DNA from: Pseudomonas cichorii
Lineage (GTDB): Bacteria; Pseudomonadota; Gammaproteobacteria; Pseudomonadales; Pseudomonadaceae
Direction of reading: 5' to 3'
DNA length: 64,000 nt
Assembly (NCBI RefSeq): GCF_018343775.1
Contig: NZ_CP074349.1
Coordinates: forward strand, 4,888,001 to 4,952,000
This document shows positions 9,558 to 17,484 of the stretch, piece by piece. The notes beneath the pieces are model-generated. The model had not been told where the DNA came from. It saw only the letters and a program-made list of their open reading frames with translations, and ran no database searches. Position 1 is the stretch's first letter; each line of letters opens with the position of its first letter. Made by a program: the position numbers and the translations under genes.

Positions 9558-10049
9558 TTACTTGTCGCGATGCTCGAATTCACCTTCGATGACATCGGGT
9601 TCGCGGGTAGGCTGATGAATCGCGCCAGGACGGCTGCTTGCCGGCCCCTGACTGGCCTGGTGAAGATCCTCGGAGAACGCACGCTGCCGCGTGGCCTGAG
9701 CTTCGGCACGCTGGCGAAGCTTGCCGGCCAGCAGGCGGCGAGTGAACGGCAGAAGGCAGATCACACCCAGGATGTCGCTGATGAAACCGGGCAGCAGAAG
9801 CAGCCCGCCACCGACCGCAATCGTCAACCCTTCCAGCATCTGCTGCGCGGGAAGCTCGCCACGCGACAGGCTTTCACGGGCACGCAACGCGGTGGCCAGA
9901 CCGGCCACACGCATCACGAACAGGCCGAGCACCGAAGTACTCAGCACAAGAAGGAAGGTCCACAGGAAGCCGATGGACATACCGACCCGAACCAGAACGA
10001 ACAGCTCCAGCACCGGAAAAAGCAAAAAGAGCAGCAGAAAAACGCGCAT
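9558..10049 (-). CDS. fxsA: FxsA family inner-membrane protein
   Basis: 163-residue protein with a hydrophobic N-terminal half: helices at about 3-20, 26-47 and a [22 protein letters not shown] segment near 75-98. A basic and acidic cytoplasmic tail follows. FxsA (YtfD) in E. coli lessens F-plasmid exclusion of phage T7; its normal role is unclear. The gene commonly sits beside groESL. I chose the ATG after an AGAGGA site; a TTG one codon earlier is also in frame. A UUCG hairpin ends the gene before groES. Confidence 0.9.
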   Translation of the reverse strand: MRVFLLLFLLFPVLELFVLVRVGMSIGFLWTFLLVLSTSVLGLFVMRVAGLATALRARESLSRGELPAQQMLEGLTIAVGGGLLLLPGFISDILGVICLLPFTRRLLAGKLRQRAEAQATRQRAFSEDLHQASQGPASSRPGAIHQPTREPDVIEGEFEHRDK

Positions 10050-10116
10050 CAAATCAGTTCCTCTAAGGAAGAATGCCTTCCAAGTAGACCGTATGTGATG
10101 TCAGAAGATCGTTAAT

Positions 10117-10848
10117 TCAAGCTTTTTGCTCTTCAGATGAAGGCCATTTTTGCACGCGAGCCAAATGAACCAAGGCTTCGCGCACTTGTGTCGGCGTATT
10201 GCAAGGCTCACCGAATGCCAGCCAGTGGATGCCACGGCCGATCCTCAGGTGCATGCCTTCACTGTCGAGACCGACCATCTGCGCAGGCTCGGTCTGCGGC
10301 AGGCCGGACAGTGCCACGTAATGCGCAATGGCATTGGCGTGGTCGTCATTCATGTGCTCGACCATGCGGGTTTCGACTTCCCCGGCGAACGGGTTGGCCA
10401 GAGCAACGTCATCGAGCCAGTGAATGGCGCCAAAACCGCCAATGTAGCGATAGCGCACCGGAGTCAGCACCCAGAAATCGAAATCATGGGCGCTGTGATA
10501 ACTCTGCGACTCTGGGAAATAGCGGTAATAACGCTGGGCGGCCGCTTCGATGGCTTGCGGGTCGCTCAACTTCACGGCCTCAGCCAGCACCGTGATACGC
10601 CCGACGGCCTGCACGTCATCGGCTTCGCGCTCGCCCACCAGCAAGGAACACTTGGGGTCCAGGGTCAGGTTGTGGGTGTGCTGGGTAATCCGGCTTATCA
10701 GAATCAACGGCCTGCCCTGCTCATCGAGGCAGTAAGGCACCGCCGAACCGAACGGAAAGCCGGGCATGGACCTGGAATGCGTGGATAGCACAGAGCGATA
10801 CTCTTTGAGCAATAACTCCCGGGCATTTTTAGAGGCTTTCGCGCTCAT
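10117..10848 (-). CDS. HugZ-type pyridoxamine 5'-phosphate oxidase-fold protein
   Basis: 243 residues in two parts. The N-terminal split-barrel FMN-binding-like domain (about 10-160) contains PFGSAVPYCLDEQGRPLILIS and HTHNLTLDPKCSLLVGE. The C-terminal DUF2470-like domain contains VEHMNDDHANAIAHY. This arrangement is found in the HugZ/HutZ haem-utilisation family and related flavin-binding proteins. Whether it binds haem or FMN cannot be decided here, and no haem-uptake genes are nearby. It is transcribed divergently from the dehydrogenase gene. Confidence 0.85.
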   Translation of the reverse strand: MSAKASKNARELLLKEYRSVLSTHSRSMPGFPFGSAVPYCLDEQGRPLILISRITQHTHNLTLDPKCSLLVGEREADDVQAVGRITVLAEAVKLSDPQAIEAAAQRYYRYFPESQSYHSAHDFDFWVLTPVRYRYIGGFGAIHWLDDVALANPFAGEVETRMVEHMNDDHANAIAHYVALSGLPQTEPAQMVGLDSEGMHLRIGRGIHWLAFGEPCNTPTQVREALVHLARVQKWPSSEEQKA

Positions 10849-10973
10849 CGTGTGGCTCCTTATAACGTTTTCGCCGAGTTAAAGACGAACGCTCTGAAAC
10901 AGCTTATAACTTGTTGCGAATGGCATCAGCGATCACCGGTGCCACGGCATTGGCTTACAGATTGGGCACGCAC

Positions 10974-11732
10974 ATGGAATTGAAAAACAAGTTAATTATT
11001 ATTACGGGTGGCGGCCAGGGGCTGGGTCGTGCAATGGCCGAGTATCTGGCGACCAAGGGCGTCAATCTGGCGCTGGTGGACCTGAACCAGGAAAAGCTCG
11101 ACCAGACCGTCGCAGCCTGCAAGGCACTGGGCGTAGAAGCACATGCCTATCTGGCCAACGTTGCCAGTGAAGAACAGGTCACGGACACGATTGCAAAAAT
11201 AGCCGAAGACTTCGGCGCTATTCACGGCCTGATCAATAATGCCGGCATCCTGCGCGATGGTTTGTTGCTCAAGGTCAAGGATGGTGAAATCACCAAACTG
11301 AGCCTCGCGCAATGGCAGGCCGTCATTGACGTCAACCTGACCGGCGTCTTTCTCTGCACCCGCGAAGTGGCCGCCAAGATGGTCGAGCAGAAGAGCCAGG
11401 GCGTAATCATCAATATTTCTTCGATATCCCGCGCTGGCAATATCGGGCAAACCAACTATTCAGCCGCAAAAGCTGGCGTGGCTGCAGCAACCGTGACCTG
11501 GGCCAAGGAACTGGCGCGTTACGGCATCAGGGTCGCAGGCATTGCACCGGGCTTTATCGAGACCGAAATGACCGCCAGCATGAAACCCGAAGCGCTGGAG
11601 AAAATGACTTCGGCCATCCCGCTCAAACGCATGGGCACGCCCGCCGAAATTGCGCATTCGGTGGCTTACATTCTGGAGAACGATTACTACAGCGGCAGGA
11701 TTCTGGAGCTTGACGGGGCAATGCGGATCTAG
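10974..11732 (+). CDS. Short-chain dehydrogenase/reductase (FabG-like)
   Basis: 252-residue classical SDR. The nucleotide-binding TGGGQGLG is near residue 12, NNAG near 88, and the catalytic Ser (NISSISR), Tyr and Lys (YSAAKAG) follow in order. APGFIETEM is the usual substrate-loop region. Resemblance is to 3-oxoacyl-ACP reductases, but there is no fab cluster here, so the substrate is unknown. I chose the ATG before [12 protein letters not shown] because this is where the fold begins; the frame extends about 20 codons upstream to ATG/TTG codons. A hairpin follows the stop. Confidence 0.9.
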   Translation: MELKNKLIIITGGGQGLGRAMAEYLATKGVNLALVDLNQEKLDQTVAACKALGVEAHAYLANVASEEQVTDTIAKIAEDFGAIHGLINNAGILRDGLLLKVKDGEITKLSLAQWQAVIDVNLTGVFLCTREVAAKMVEQKSQGVIINISSISRAGNIGQTNYSAAKAGVAAATVTWAKELARYGIRVAGIAPGFIETEMTASMKPEALEKMTSAIPLKRMGTPAEIAHSVAYILENDYYSGRILELDGAMRI

Positions 11733-11740
11733 TCTGGACT

Positions 11741-11772
11741 CCCCACGGCATCGCTGGACGATTGCCGTGGGG
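11741..11772 (+). terminator. Hairpin after the dehydrogenase gene
   Basis: A perfect 10-bp stem (CCCCACGGCA / TGCCGTGGGG) is followed on the plus strand, after AAGCC, by TTTCGGTTTTT. It lies between convergent genes and mainly suits the plus strand. Confidence 0.6.
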
Positions 11773-11786
11773 AAGCCTTTCGGTTT

Positions 11787-12794
11787 TTACCAGCTCACAC
11801 CAAAGCCTGCGGTGTAGCGAGTCTTGTCGACATCGCCATTATCTGAACCGCTGATGATGTTTTTCTCGGCCTTGAGGTTCAACGATGCCCAGTCAGTGAC
11901 CTTGTAGCGCAGCCCTGCTTCGACATCCATCGAGTAGTCGGCCACGCCGCTCAGAGGCTTGCCCACTTCACCGTTTGTGAAGAACTCGAATTTCTTGCCG
12001 ACCAGATAACGGTTGTAGTCCCAGGTACCGGCAACCGCGTAGAAGTTCTCCTTGTCACCGTTGGAGAACTCGAAGTCGGTGCGGTTGAGCAGAGCCCCGA
12101 CCTTGAATGCACCCAGTTCGTCATCCCAGAACTGATAACCAGGACCGGTACCGACCGTGCGCTGACGGGACAGGTCTTCGATCTTGTCGCGCTTGTAGGT
12201 GATGCGCGCATCCCAGAACAGCTTGTCGGTCAGGAAGCGGTCCAGGGAGTATTCGGCACTCCAGTTATCGGTGCCGACGGCATCGTCCGTCGTCTCGCGG
12301 TTGTAGTCGCCCTTGGCGTTATGACGCCACTGACCATGGCGCGCCGAGGTCTTGAACGCCACGTTGTAGTCGTTGGTATCGTTCTCGGCCTGCTGGAAAT
12401 CCAGGGCTGCATCGATATTGCCCTTCCAGACCATGTCGGTGATGACCGGTTTGGGCTTGATGAGCTGCTGAATGCTGGCCAGTTCCACTGTCTTCGGAGT
12501 CTCGCCATTGACCAGCACGACCTTGCCGTCATCGGCAGCCTTCAAGGATTTGGCAACCTCGCCGGTGAACTGATCCTGCTTGACCAGCAATGGCTGGTCA
12601 CTTTCAAGGGTCTTGACCTGCTTCCAGTCCAGAGGCACAGAACCACCATATGGCGTCTCAATGAGCAATTTACCGCCATCGAACAGCTTGATCGTGCCGC
12701 TCAACCGGTCACCGTTCTTCAACCAGACGGTATCGGCAAGCAGTGGAGTGGAGGCAGTGGTTATTGCAAGGCACAACAGGGTTCTGGACAACAT
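11787..12794 (-). CDS. DUF481 outer-membrane-like protein
   Basis: 335-residue exported protein. The signal peptide MLSRTLLCLAITTASTPLLA is cleaved before DTVWLKNGDRLSG. The first 110 residues form a small beta-rich domain (NGDRLSGTIKLFDGGKLLIET). The rest is DUF481, with alternating beta strands typical of a barrel and a C-terminal aromatic end (TAGFGVSW) as in outer-membrane proteins. YdiY-like proteins of this family are salt- or acid-responsive in E. coli; function here is unknown. It is monocistronic and divergent from the alkyltransferase-like gene. Confidence 0.85.
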   Translation of the reverse strand: MLSRTLLCLAITTASTPLLADTVWLKNGDRLSGTIKLFDGGKLLIETPYGGSVPLDWKQVKTLESDQPLLVKQDQFTGEVAKSLKAADDGKVVLVNGETPKTVELASIQQLIKPKPVITDMVWKGNIDAALDFQQAENDTNDYNVAFKTSARHGQWRHNAKGDYNRETTDDAVGTDNWSAEYSLDRFLTDKLFWDARITYKRDKIEDLSRQRTVGTGPGYQFWDDELGAFKVGALLNRTDFEFSNGDKENFYAVAGTWDYNRYLVGKKFEFFTNGEVGKPLSGVADYSMDVEAGLRYKVTDWASLNLKAEKNIISGSDNGDVDKTRYTAGFGVSW

Positions 12795-12912
12795 AAGCGA
12801 CTACTAGGCTCTGTTAAGCGGAAAATCGGGCATTATCCTGCCAGCCTGCTGGATAACGTCAGGTATCAATGACAGTAGGATCTTTCCGTAGTTCCGGTAA
12901 CAAAACACATAC

Positions 12913-13293
12913 ATGCCTTTAAACAGGAATAAAACCGTGACCCACCCCGCGTCAGAACATGACGATCCTGGCGGGCTTTCCCCCGCAGAGGCCCGACGCA
13001 CAGCGCTCTACCTCACACTTGAGCAGATACCGGAAGGCAAAGTTGTCAGCTATGGGCAATTGGCCGATCTGGCAGGGCTTGGAAGAGCCGCGCGCTGGGT
13101 CGGGCGAACCTTGAGCCAGTTGCCCGAAGGCACTTCGCTGCCCTGGCATCGGGTATTGGGGGCCGGCGGCAGGCTCAGTCTGCCGGCAGGAAGCATTTCA
13201 GGTGACGAACAGCGTGCCCGCTTGCGTGCAGAAGGCCTTACCATCCGTAACAATCGGGTCGATATGCAGCGCCATGGCTGGCGTCCCATGTAG
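12913..13293 (+). CDS. Alkyltransferase-like protein (ATL), MGMT homologue without the catalytic cysteine
   Basis: 126 residues, similar to the C-terminal domain of O6-methylguanine-DNA methyltransferase (IPEGKVVSYGQLADLAG, GRAARWVG). The active-site PCHRV is LPWHRV here: Trp replaces the alkyl-accepting Cys. ATLs bind O6-alkylguanine, flip it and recruit nucleotide excision repair instead of removing the alkyl group. The first ATG gives an N-terminal tail of about 25 residues; translation could begin a little later. It is the second DNA-lesion protein in the window, after UvsE. Confidence 0.9.
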   Translation: MPLNRNKTVTHPASEHDDPGGLSPAEARRTALYLTLEQIPEGKVVSYGQLADLAGLGRAARWVGRTLSQLPEGTSLPWHRVLGAGGRLSLPAGSISGDEQRARLRAEGLTIRNNRVDMQRHGWRPM

Positions 13294-13347
13294 CACAGCG
13301 GTTAGAGTGCGCCCTTTGTTTTCGCAACCTGAGGCAGTTTCCAGCCC

Positions 13348-14901
13348 ATGCCCCGTAAAACCTGGCGCGCCGCGCTCGCCGCTTATGCCAGCCCCTCGAC
13401 ATTAGTACTGTTGCTGCTTGGATTCGCCGCGGGCATGCCTTACATGCTGGTCTTCTCAACGCTGTCGGTCTGGTTGCGTGAAGCCGGTGTCGCTCGCGAG
13501 ACCATTGGTTATGCCAGCCTCATTGGCCTGGCCTACGCCTTCAAATGGGTCTGGTCGCCCCTGCTCGACCAATGGCGTCTGCCACTGCTCGGAAAACTGG
13601 GGCGTAGACGCTCCTGGCTGGTCCTCTCACAGGCACTGGTGATGCTCGGCCTGATCGGCATGGGCTTTTGCGACCCGCAGCAGCATCTATCGTGGTTGAT
13701 CGCCATTGCGGTAGTGGTGGCCTTTTCCTCTGCGACGCAGGATATCGCCATCGATGCCTACCGCCTGGAAATTGCCCAGGACACCCAGCAGGCGGCCCTT
13801 GCTGCCAGCTACATGTCCGGTTATCGGGTCGCGGCGCTGCTGTCCACAGCCGGGGCGTTGTATTTCGCCGAAGGTTTTGGCTCGACGGGCTTCTCTTACA
13901 AGCACTCGGCATGGACCGGCACGTATGTGCTGTTCGGGCTGTTGATGCTGCCAGCGCTGGTTACCACGTTCATCATGCGTGAACCGCCAGTACCGTTACG
14001 CACCCAGTTGTCAGCGGCTCGCTATGGTTTTGTGCACCAACTGGCCTCCGTATTCGTACTCATTGTGCTGCTGGTTTCAGTGCCAGCGATGTTCACCCAG
14101 CTCTACAACACAGACTTCGCGAGTGTTCTGTTCGAGGGCAGCAGCTGGATGAGCCTGCTGCTGGAAGACCGGGCCTTCCTGCGCTCCATTCTGTATATCG
14201 TGCTCACCATAGCCTGCCTGTCCTCCATGGGGCGACGCGGCCTCGCTCCCGTGCTGACGCCCGTCAACGACTTCATCATGCGCTACCGCTGGCAGGCCTT
14301 TATCCTGCTGGGCCTGATCGCGACCTATCGCATGTCAGACACGGTGATGGGCGTGATGGCCAACGTGTTCTACATCGATCAGGGCTTTACCAAGGACCAG
14401 ATTGCCAGTGTCAGCAAGATCTTTGGCCTGATCATGACGCTGCTGGGCGCGGGCGTTGGCGGTCTGTTGATCGTACGCTTCGGCATCATGCCGATCCTGT
14501 TCATCGGCGGCATGAGCTCGGCAGCGACCAATATCCTGTTCCTGCTGCTGGCCGACATGGGGCCGAACCTGAAGATGCTGGTGCTGACCATTTCCCTGGA
14601 TAACCTGAGTTCCGGGCTGGCCACATCCGCCTTCGTCGCCTATCTGTCGAGCCTGACCAACCTCAAGTTCTCTGCCACCCAATACGCCCTGCTCAGCTCG
14701 ATCATGCTGCTGTTGCCACGCTTGATCGGCGGTTATTCAGGGGTCATGGTGGAGAAATTCGGCTACCACAACTTCTTCCTCATTACCGCGCTGCTGGGCG
14801 TGCCGACCTTGCTGATGATCATTTTGCAGTGGAGCAAGGAAATTCGTACCGCAGACAAACAGGATGAGCCCGACAAGACCGTGGCTGACAAAGCGCATTA
14901 A
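13348..14901 (+). CDS. ampG: AmpG muropeptide permease (MFS)
   Basis: 517-residue major facilitator with about 12-14 hydrophobic helices. It imports anhydro-muropeptides from the periplasm for peptidoglycan recycling, which also feeds AmpR/AmpC beta-lactamase induction. Family signatures are LGFAAGMPYMLVFSTLSVWLREAGV near the N-terminus, KWVWSPLLDQ and SSATQDIAIDAYRLE. In P. aeruginosa ampG sits directly beside the mscS-type gene; here a T6SS island lies between them. It ends at a bidirectional terminator. Confidence 0.95.
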   Translation: MPRKTWRAALAAYASPSTLVLLLLGFAAGMPYMLVFSTLSVWLREAGVARETIGYASLIGLAYAFKWVWSPLLDQWRLPLLGKLGRRRSWLVLSQALVMLGLIGMGFCDPQQHLSWLIAIAVVVAFSSATQDIAIDAYRLEIAQDTQQAALAASYMSGYRVAALLSTAGALYFAEGFGSTGFSYKHSAWTGTYVLFGLLMLPALVTTFIMREPPVPLRTQLSAARYGFVHQLASVFVLIVLLVSVPAMFTQLYNTDFASVLFEGSSWMSLLLEDRAFLRSILYIVLTIACLSSMGRRGLAPVLTPVNDFIMRYRWQAFILLGLIATYRMSDTVMGVMANVFYIDQGFTKDQIASVSKIFGLIMTLLGAGVGGLLIVRFGIMPILFIGGMSSAATNILFLLLADMGPNLKMLVLTISLDNLSSGLATSAFVAYLSSLTNLKFSATQYALLSSIMLLLPRLIGGYSGVMVEKFGYHNFFLITALLGVPTLLMIILQWSKEIRTADKQDEPDKTVADKAH

Positions 14902-14908
14902 TCAAAAT

Positions 14909-14931
14909 GCCCGGTGCATCAAGCACCGGGC
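14909..14931. terminator. Bidirectional terminator, ampG / immunity array
   Basis: A perfect 9-bp stem (GCCCGGTGC / GCACCGGGC) with loop ATCAA is followed by T-runs on both strands. It ends ampG on the plus strand and the effector-immunity operon on the minus strand. Its right arm, but not its left arm, recurs next to the other two immunity copies at about 15840 and 16760. The same stem recurs at 21264-21286. Confidence 0.85.
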
Positions 14932-14934
14932 TTT

Positions 14935-15633
14935 TTACCACTCCCAGTCTTTCTCCATGAACTCGGCCGTGGGTGGCAGGACCGAGTGCAGGAGTTGCAG
15001 GTACTGCTCGAACAGGTCCTTGTTGGGGAAGCGGGCGACAAACCCTGTAGTGATGTCGGTGCAATGAATAACGATGATGGAGCGCTTTCGATCAATCGTG
15101 ACGAAGTTGTGGGTATCCCATGGACGAGTTTCCCGATGATGGATCGGGTTCTTCCAATTCAGCAAAGAGCGTGCTGCCCCGAGTGAAATGGCGGCTGGGC
15201 CAAGCAGAAATAGCAGAGAGCCTGTGACAAGGGCGACACCGAGAAATAGCAGGATGGTAAAGATGGCGATGCCCTTGAAGAAGGGACCTGCAAAATTTGG
15301 ATAGTAGTCGTAGTACTCGACAGAGCCTGCCTGGATATCTATATGGTAATTGAATATGGTCTTTTTTCTGGCGACAAGCATAATCATATAAGTCGCGGAC
15401 ACCACTGCCGCACAACCGAACCCTATAAGTAACTCCACATCCTCAGGGAGCGTATCCCACATCATCCATAGGCAATAAAGAAAAAGCGCAAGGCTTGAGC
15501 CTATAATGATAAGCTGAAATTTAATTAATTCCTTTGGAGGGCAATCAATTGTTTTTATACTCCACGCCATTACAGTCGAATCGCTGCTGAAAATTTTGTT
15601 CTGCGCTGTACTGCAGGCTGCTATGTTATTCAT
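14935..15633 (-). CDS. Putative T6SS immunity membrane protein, copy A (chimeric)
   Basis: 232-residue protein with hydrophobic segments at about 40-60, 68-88 and 118-148 and a soluble C-terminal domain ending TAEFMEKDWEW. It is the last of three tandem paralogues downstream of the VasX-like effector, so immunity to a membrane-active toxin is the likely role. Residues 1 to about 155 are the same as copy B. From about residue 158 to the end it matches copy C almost exactly (IHHRETRPWDTHNFVTIDRK) and differs strongly from B. It therefore looks like a recombinant of the other two. No known family was recognised. Confidence 0.75.
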   Translation of the reverse strand: MNNIAACSTAQNKIFSSDSTVMAWSIKTIDCPPKELIKFQLIIIGSSLALFLYCLWMMWDTLPEDVELLIGFGCAAVVSATYMIMLVARKKTIFNYHIDIQAGSVEYYDYYPNFAGPFFKGIAIFTILLFLGVALVTGSLLFLLGPAAISLGAARSLLNWKNPIHHRETRPWDTHNFVTIDRKRSIIVIHCTDITTGFVARFPNKDLFEQYLQLLHSVLPPTAEFMEKDWEW

Positions 15634-15739
15634 AATAATCTCTTATTCCAGAAGAGCGCTTCATGACCTGTAAACAGCGCGAAGTGAACGAGCGCGCCCT
15701 GTAAGGCTGATGCCGAACAGTTAAGGTCATAACTCAATG

Positions 15740-15827
15740 TGTGGGAGGCAGCCTGGCGACTTCAGCGTACAGACACAGAATATCTGTCAGTTTTCAGGCC
15801 TTTTTCGCCAGCAAGCTGCCTCCTGCA
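15740..15827. repeat. REPIN-like element, copy 1
   Basis: An imperfect inverted repeat: TGTGGGAGGCAGCCTGGCGA on the left and TCGCCAGCAAGCTGCC..TGCAA on the right, around a conserved core (CAGACACAGAATATCTGTC). It is the reverse orientation of the element at 28205-28294, with clear similarity across the core as well as the arms. Confidence 0.75.
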
Positions 15828-15856
15828 AGTAGCTCATTGCATCAAGCACCGGGCTT

Positions 15857-16555
15857 TTACCACTCCCAGTCTTTCTCCATGAACTCGGCCGTGGGTGGCA
15901 GGACCGAGTGCAGGAACTGCAGGAATTGCTCGAATAACTCTTTGTTGGGAAAGCGAAATTCAAACCCCACCGTGATATCAGTTCGGTGAGTGATGATCAT
16001 GGAGCGTTTGCGATCCACCGTGACAAAGTTGTACTCGTTCCAGGGCAAGCTTTGTTCATTATTGATTTTATTCTCCCAGTTCAGTAAAGAGCGTGCTGCC
16101 CCAAGTGAAATGGCGGCTGGGCCAAGCAGAAATAGCAGAGAGCCTGTGACAAGGGCAACACCGAGAAATAGCAGGATGGTAAAGATGGCGATGCCCTTGA
16201 AGAAGGGACCTGCAAAATTTGGATAGTAGTCGTAGTACTCGACAGAGCCTGCCTGGATATCTATATGGTAATTGAATATGGTCTTTTTTCTGGCGACAAG
16301 CATAATCATATAAGTCGCGGACACCACTGCCGCACAACCGAACCCTATAAGTAACTCCACATCCTCAGGGAGCGTATCCCACATCATCCATAGGCAATAA
16401 AGAAAAAGCGCAAGGCTTGAGCCTATAATGATAAGCTGAAATTTAATTAATTCCTTTGGAGGGCAATCAATTGTTTTTATACTCCACGCCATTACAGTCG
16501 AATCGCTGCTGAAAATTTTGTTCTGCGCTGTACTGCAGGCTGCTATGTTATTCAT
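15857..16555 (-). CDS. Putative T6SS immunity membrane protein, copy B
   Basis: 232-residue paralogue of copies A and C. It has the same three hydrophobic regions and a conserved central block (GSVEYYDYYPNFAGPFFKGI). The N-terminal two-thirds equals copy A, but the C-terminal domain is its own (INNEQSLPWNEYNFVTVDRK, then TDITVGFEFRFPNKELFEQ). Divergence in the exposed C-terminal domain would suit recognition of different toxin variants, but this is inference. It is separated from copy C by a 224-bp spacer with a REPIN-like element and has no terminator of its own. Confidence 0.75.
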   Translation of the reverse strand: MNNIAACSTAQNKIFSSDSTVMAWSIKTIDCPPKELIKFQLIIIGSSLALFLYCLWMMWDTLPEDVELLIGFGCAAVVSATYMIMLVARKKTIFNYHIDIQAGSVEYYDYYPNFAGPFFKGIAIFTILLFLGVALVTGSLLFLLGPAAISLGAARSLLNWENKINNEQSLPWNEYNFVTVDRKRSMIITHRTDITVGFEFRFPNKELFEQFLQFLHSVLPPTAEFMEKDWEW

Positions 16556-16661
16556 AATAATCTCTTATTCCAGAAGAGTGCTTCATGACCTGTAAACAGC
16601 ACGAAGTGAACGAGCGCGCCCTGTAAGGCTGATGCCGAACAGTTAAGGTCATAACTCAATG

Positions 16662-16750
16662 TGTGGGAGGCAGCCTGGCAACTTCAGCGTAGAGACACAG
16701 AATATCTGTCGGTTTTCAGGCCTTTTTCGCCAGCAAGCTGCCTCCTGCAA
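16662..16750. repeat. REPIN-like element, copy 2
   Basis: Nearly identical to copy 1, with a handful of base changes (for example GTAGAGACACAG for GTACAGACACAG). It was duplicated as part of the 922-bp unit and so does not represent an independent insertion. Confidence 0.75.
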
Positions 16751-16779
16751 GTAGCTCGTTGCATCAAGCACCGGGTTTT

Positions 16780-17478
16780 TCACCACTCCCAGTCTTTCTC
16801 CATGAACTCGGCCGTGGGTGGCAGGACCGAGTGCAGGAACTGCAGGTATTGCTCGAACAGGTCTTTGTTGGGGAAGCGGGCGACAAACCCTGTAGTGATG
16901 TCGGTGCAATGAATAACGATGATGGAGCGCTTTCGATCAATCGTGACGAAGTTGTGGGTATCCCATGGACGAGTTTCCCGATGATGGATTTTATTCTCCC
17001 AATTCAGCAAAGAGCGTGCGGCCCCGATTGAAATGGCGGCGGGGCCGACCAGAAAGAGCAGGGAGCCTGTGACGAGGGCGACGCCGAGAAATAGCAGGAT
17101 GGTGAAAATGGCGATGCCTTTGAAGAAGGGGCCTGCAAAATTTGGATAGTAGTCGTAGTACTCGACAGAGCCTCCATGGAGTGTGATGTGGTAGTTGAAC
17201 ATAGCCTTCTGCCTGACTGCGAACACAATCAAATAAGTCCCGAATACTACAGGTGCGCAGCCGAACGCTATAAGCATGCCCAGAGCTTCCGGCAAATCAT
17301 CCCACAACAACCATAGACAATAAAGAAAAGGGAGAAGACAGGCCGTTACTACAGCAAGATAAGCTTTTTTTAGCTCCTTTGGAGAACACTCGATTGTTTT
17401 TATGCTCCATATCATTACAGCTGTATCGTTGCTGAAAGTTTCGTTCTGCTTTGTGCTGCTGGCTGCTATATGAGTCAT
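16780..17478 (-). CDS. Putative T6SS immunity membrane protein, copy C (effector-proximal)
   Basis: 232-residue paralogue whose stop-to-start gap to the effector is only 6 bp, so it is probably the cognate immunity gene. Its N-terminal half (MTHIAASSTKQNETFSNDTA; LLWDDLPEALGMLIAFGCAP) differs clearly from A and B. The central block GSVEYYDYYPNFAGPFF is shared by all three, and the C-terminal domain is shared with A. Three hydrophobic regions fit an inner-membrane protein able to block a pore-forming or membrane toxin. Confidence 0.8.
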   Translation of the reverse strand: MTHIAASSTKQNETFSNDTAVMIWSIKTIECSPKELKKAYLAVVTACLLPFLYCLWLLWDDLPEALGMLIAFGCAPVVFGTYLIVFAVRQKAMFNYHITLHGGSVEYYDYYPNFAGPFFKGIAIFTILLFLGVALVTGSLLFLVGPAAISIGAARSLLNWENKIHHRETRPWDTHNFVTIDRKRSIIVIHCTDITTGFVARFPNKDLFEQYLQFLHSVLPPTAEFMEKDWEW

Positions 17479-17484
17479 AGAATT

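Larger units (their letters stand above)
14935..17478. repeat. Three-copy tandem gene repeat, period about 922 bp
   Basis: Gene ends at 14935, 15857 and 16780 are spaced 922 and 923 bp apart. Each unit holds a 232-codon gene. The two internal spacers (15634-15856 and 16556-16779) are nearly identical and each contains a REPIN-like element. The unit boundary falls inside the GCATCAAGCACCGGG part of the terminator at 14909-14931. Confidence 0.9.

Noticed and set aside
12913..13293. Active O6-methylguanine-DNA methyltransferase (Ogt)
   Set aside because: The acceptor cysteine is Trp (LPWHRV) and the N-terminal domain is absent, so alkyltransferase-like protein fits better.
14935..17478. Tandem 922-bp repeats as an insertion sequence or CRISPR-like array
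   Set aside because: No transposase, no terminal repeats at unit ends and no short regular spacers; each unit is a full membrane-protein gene.
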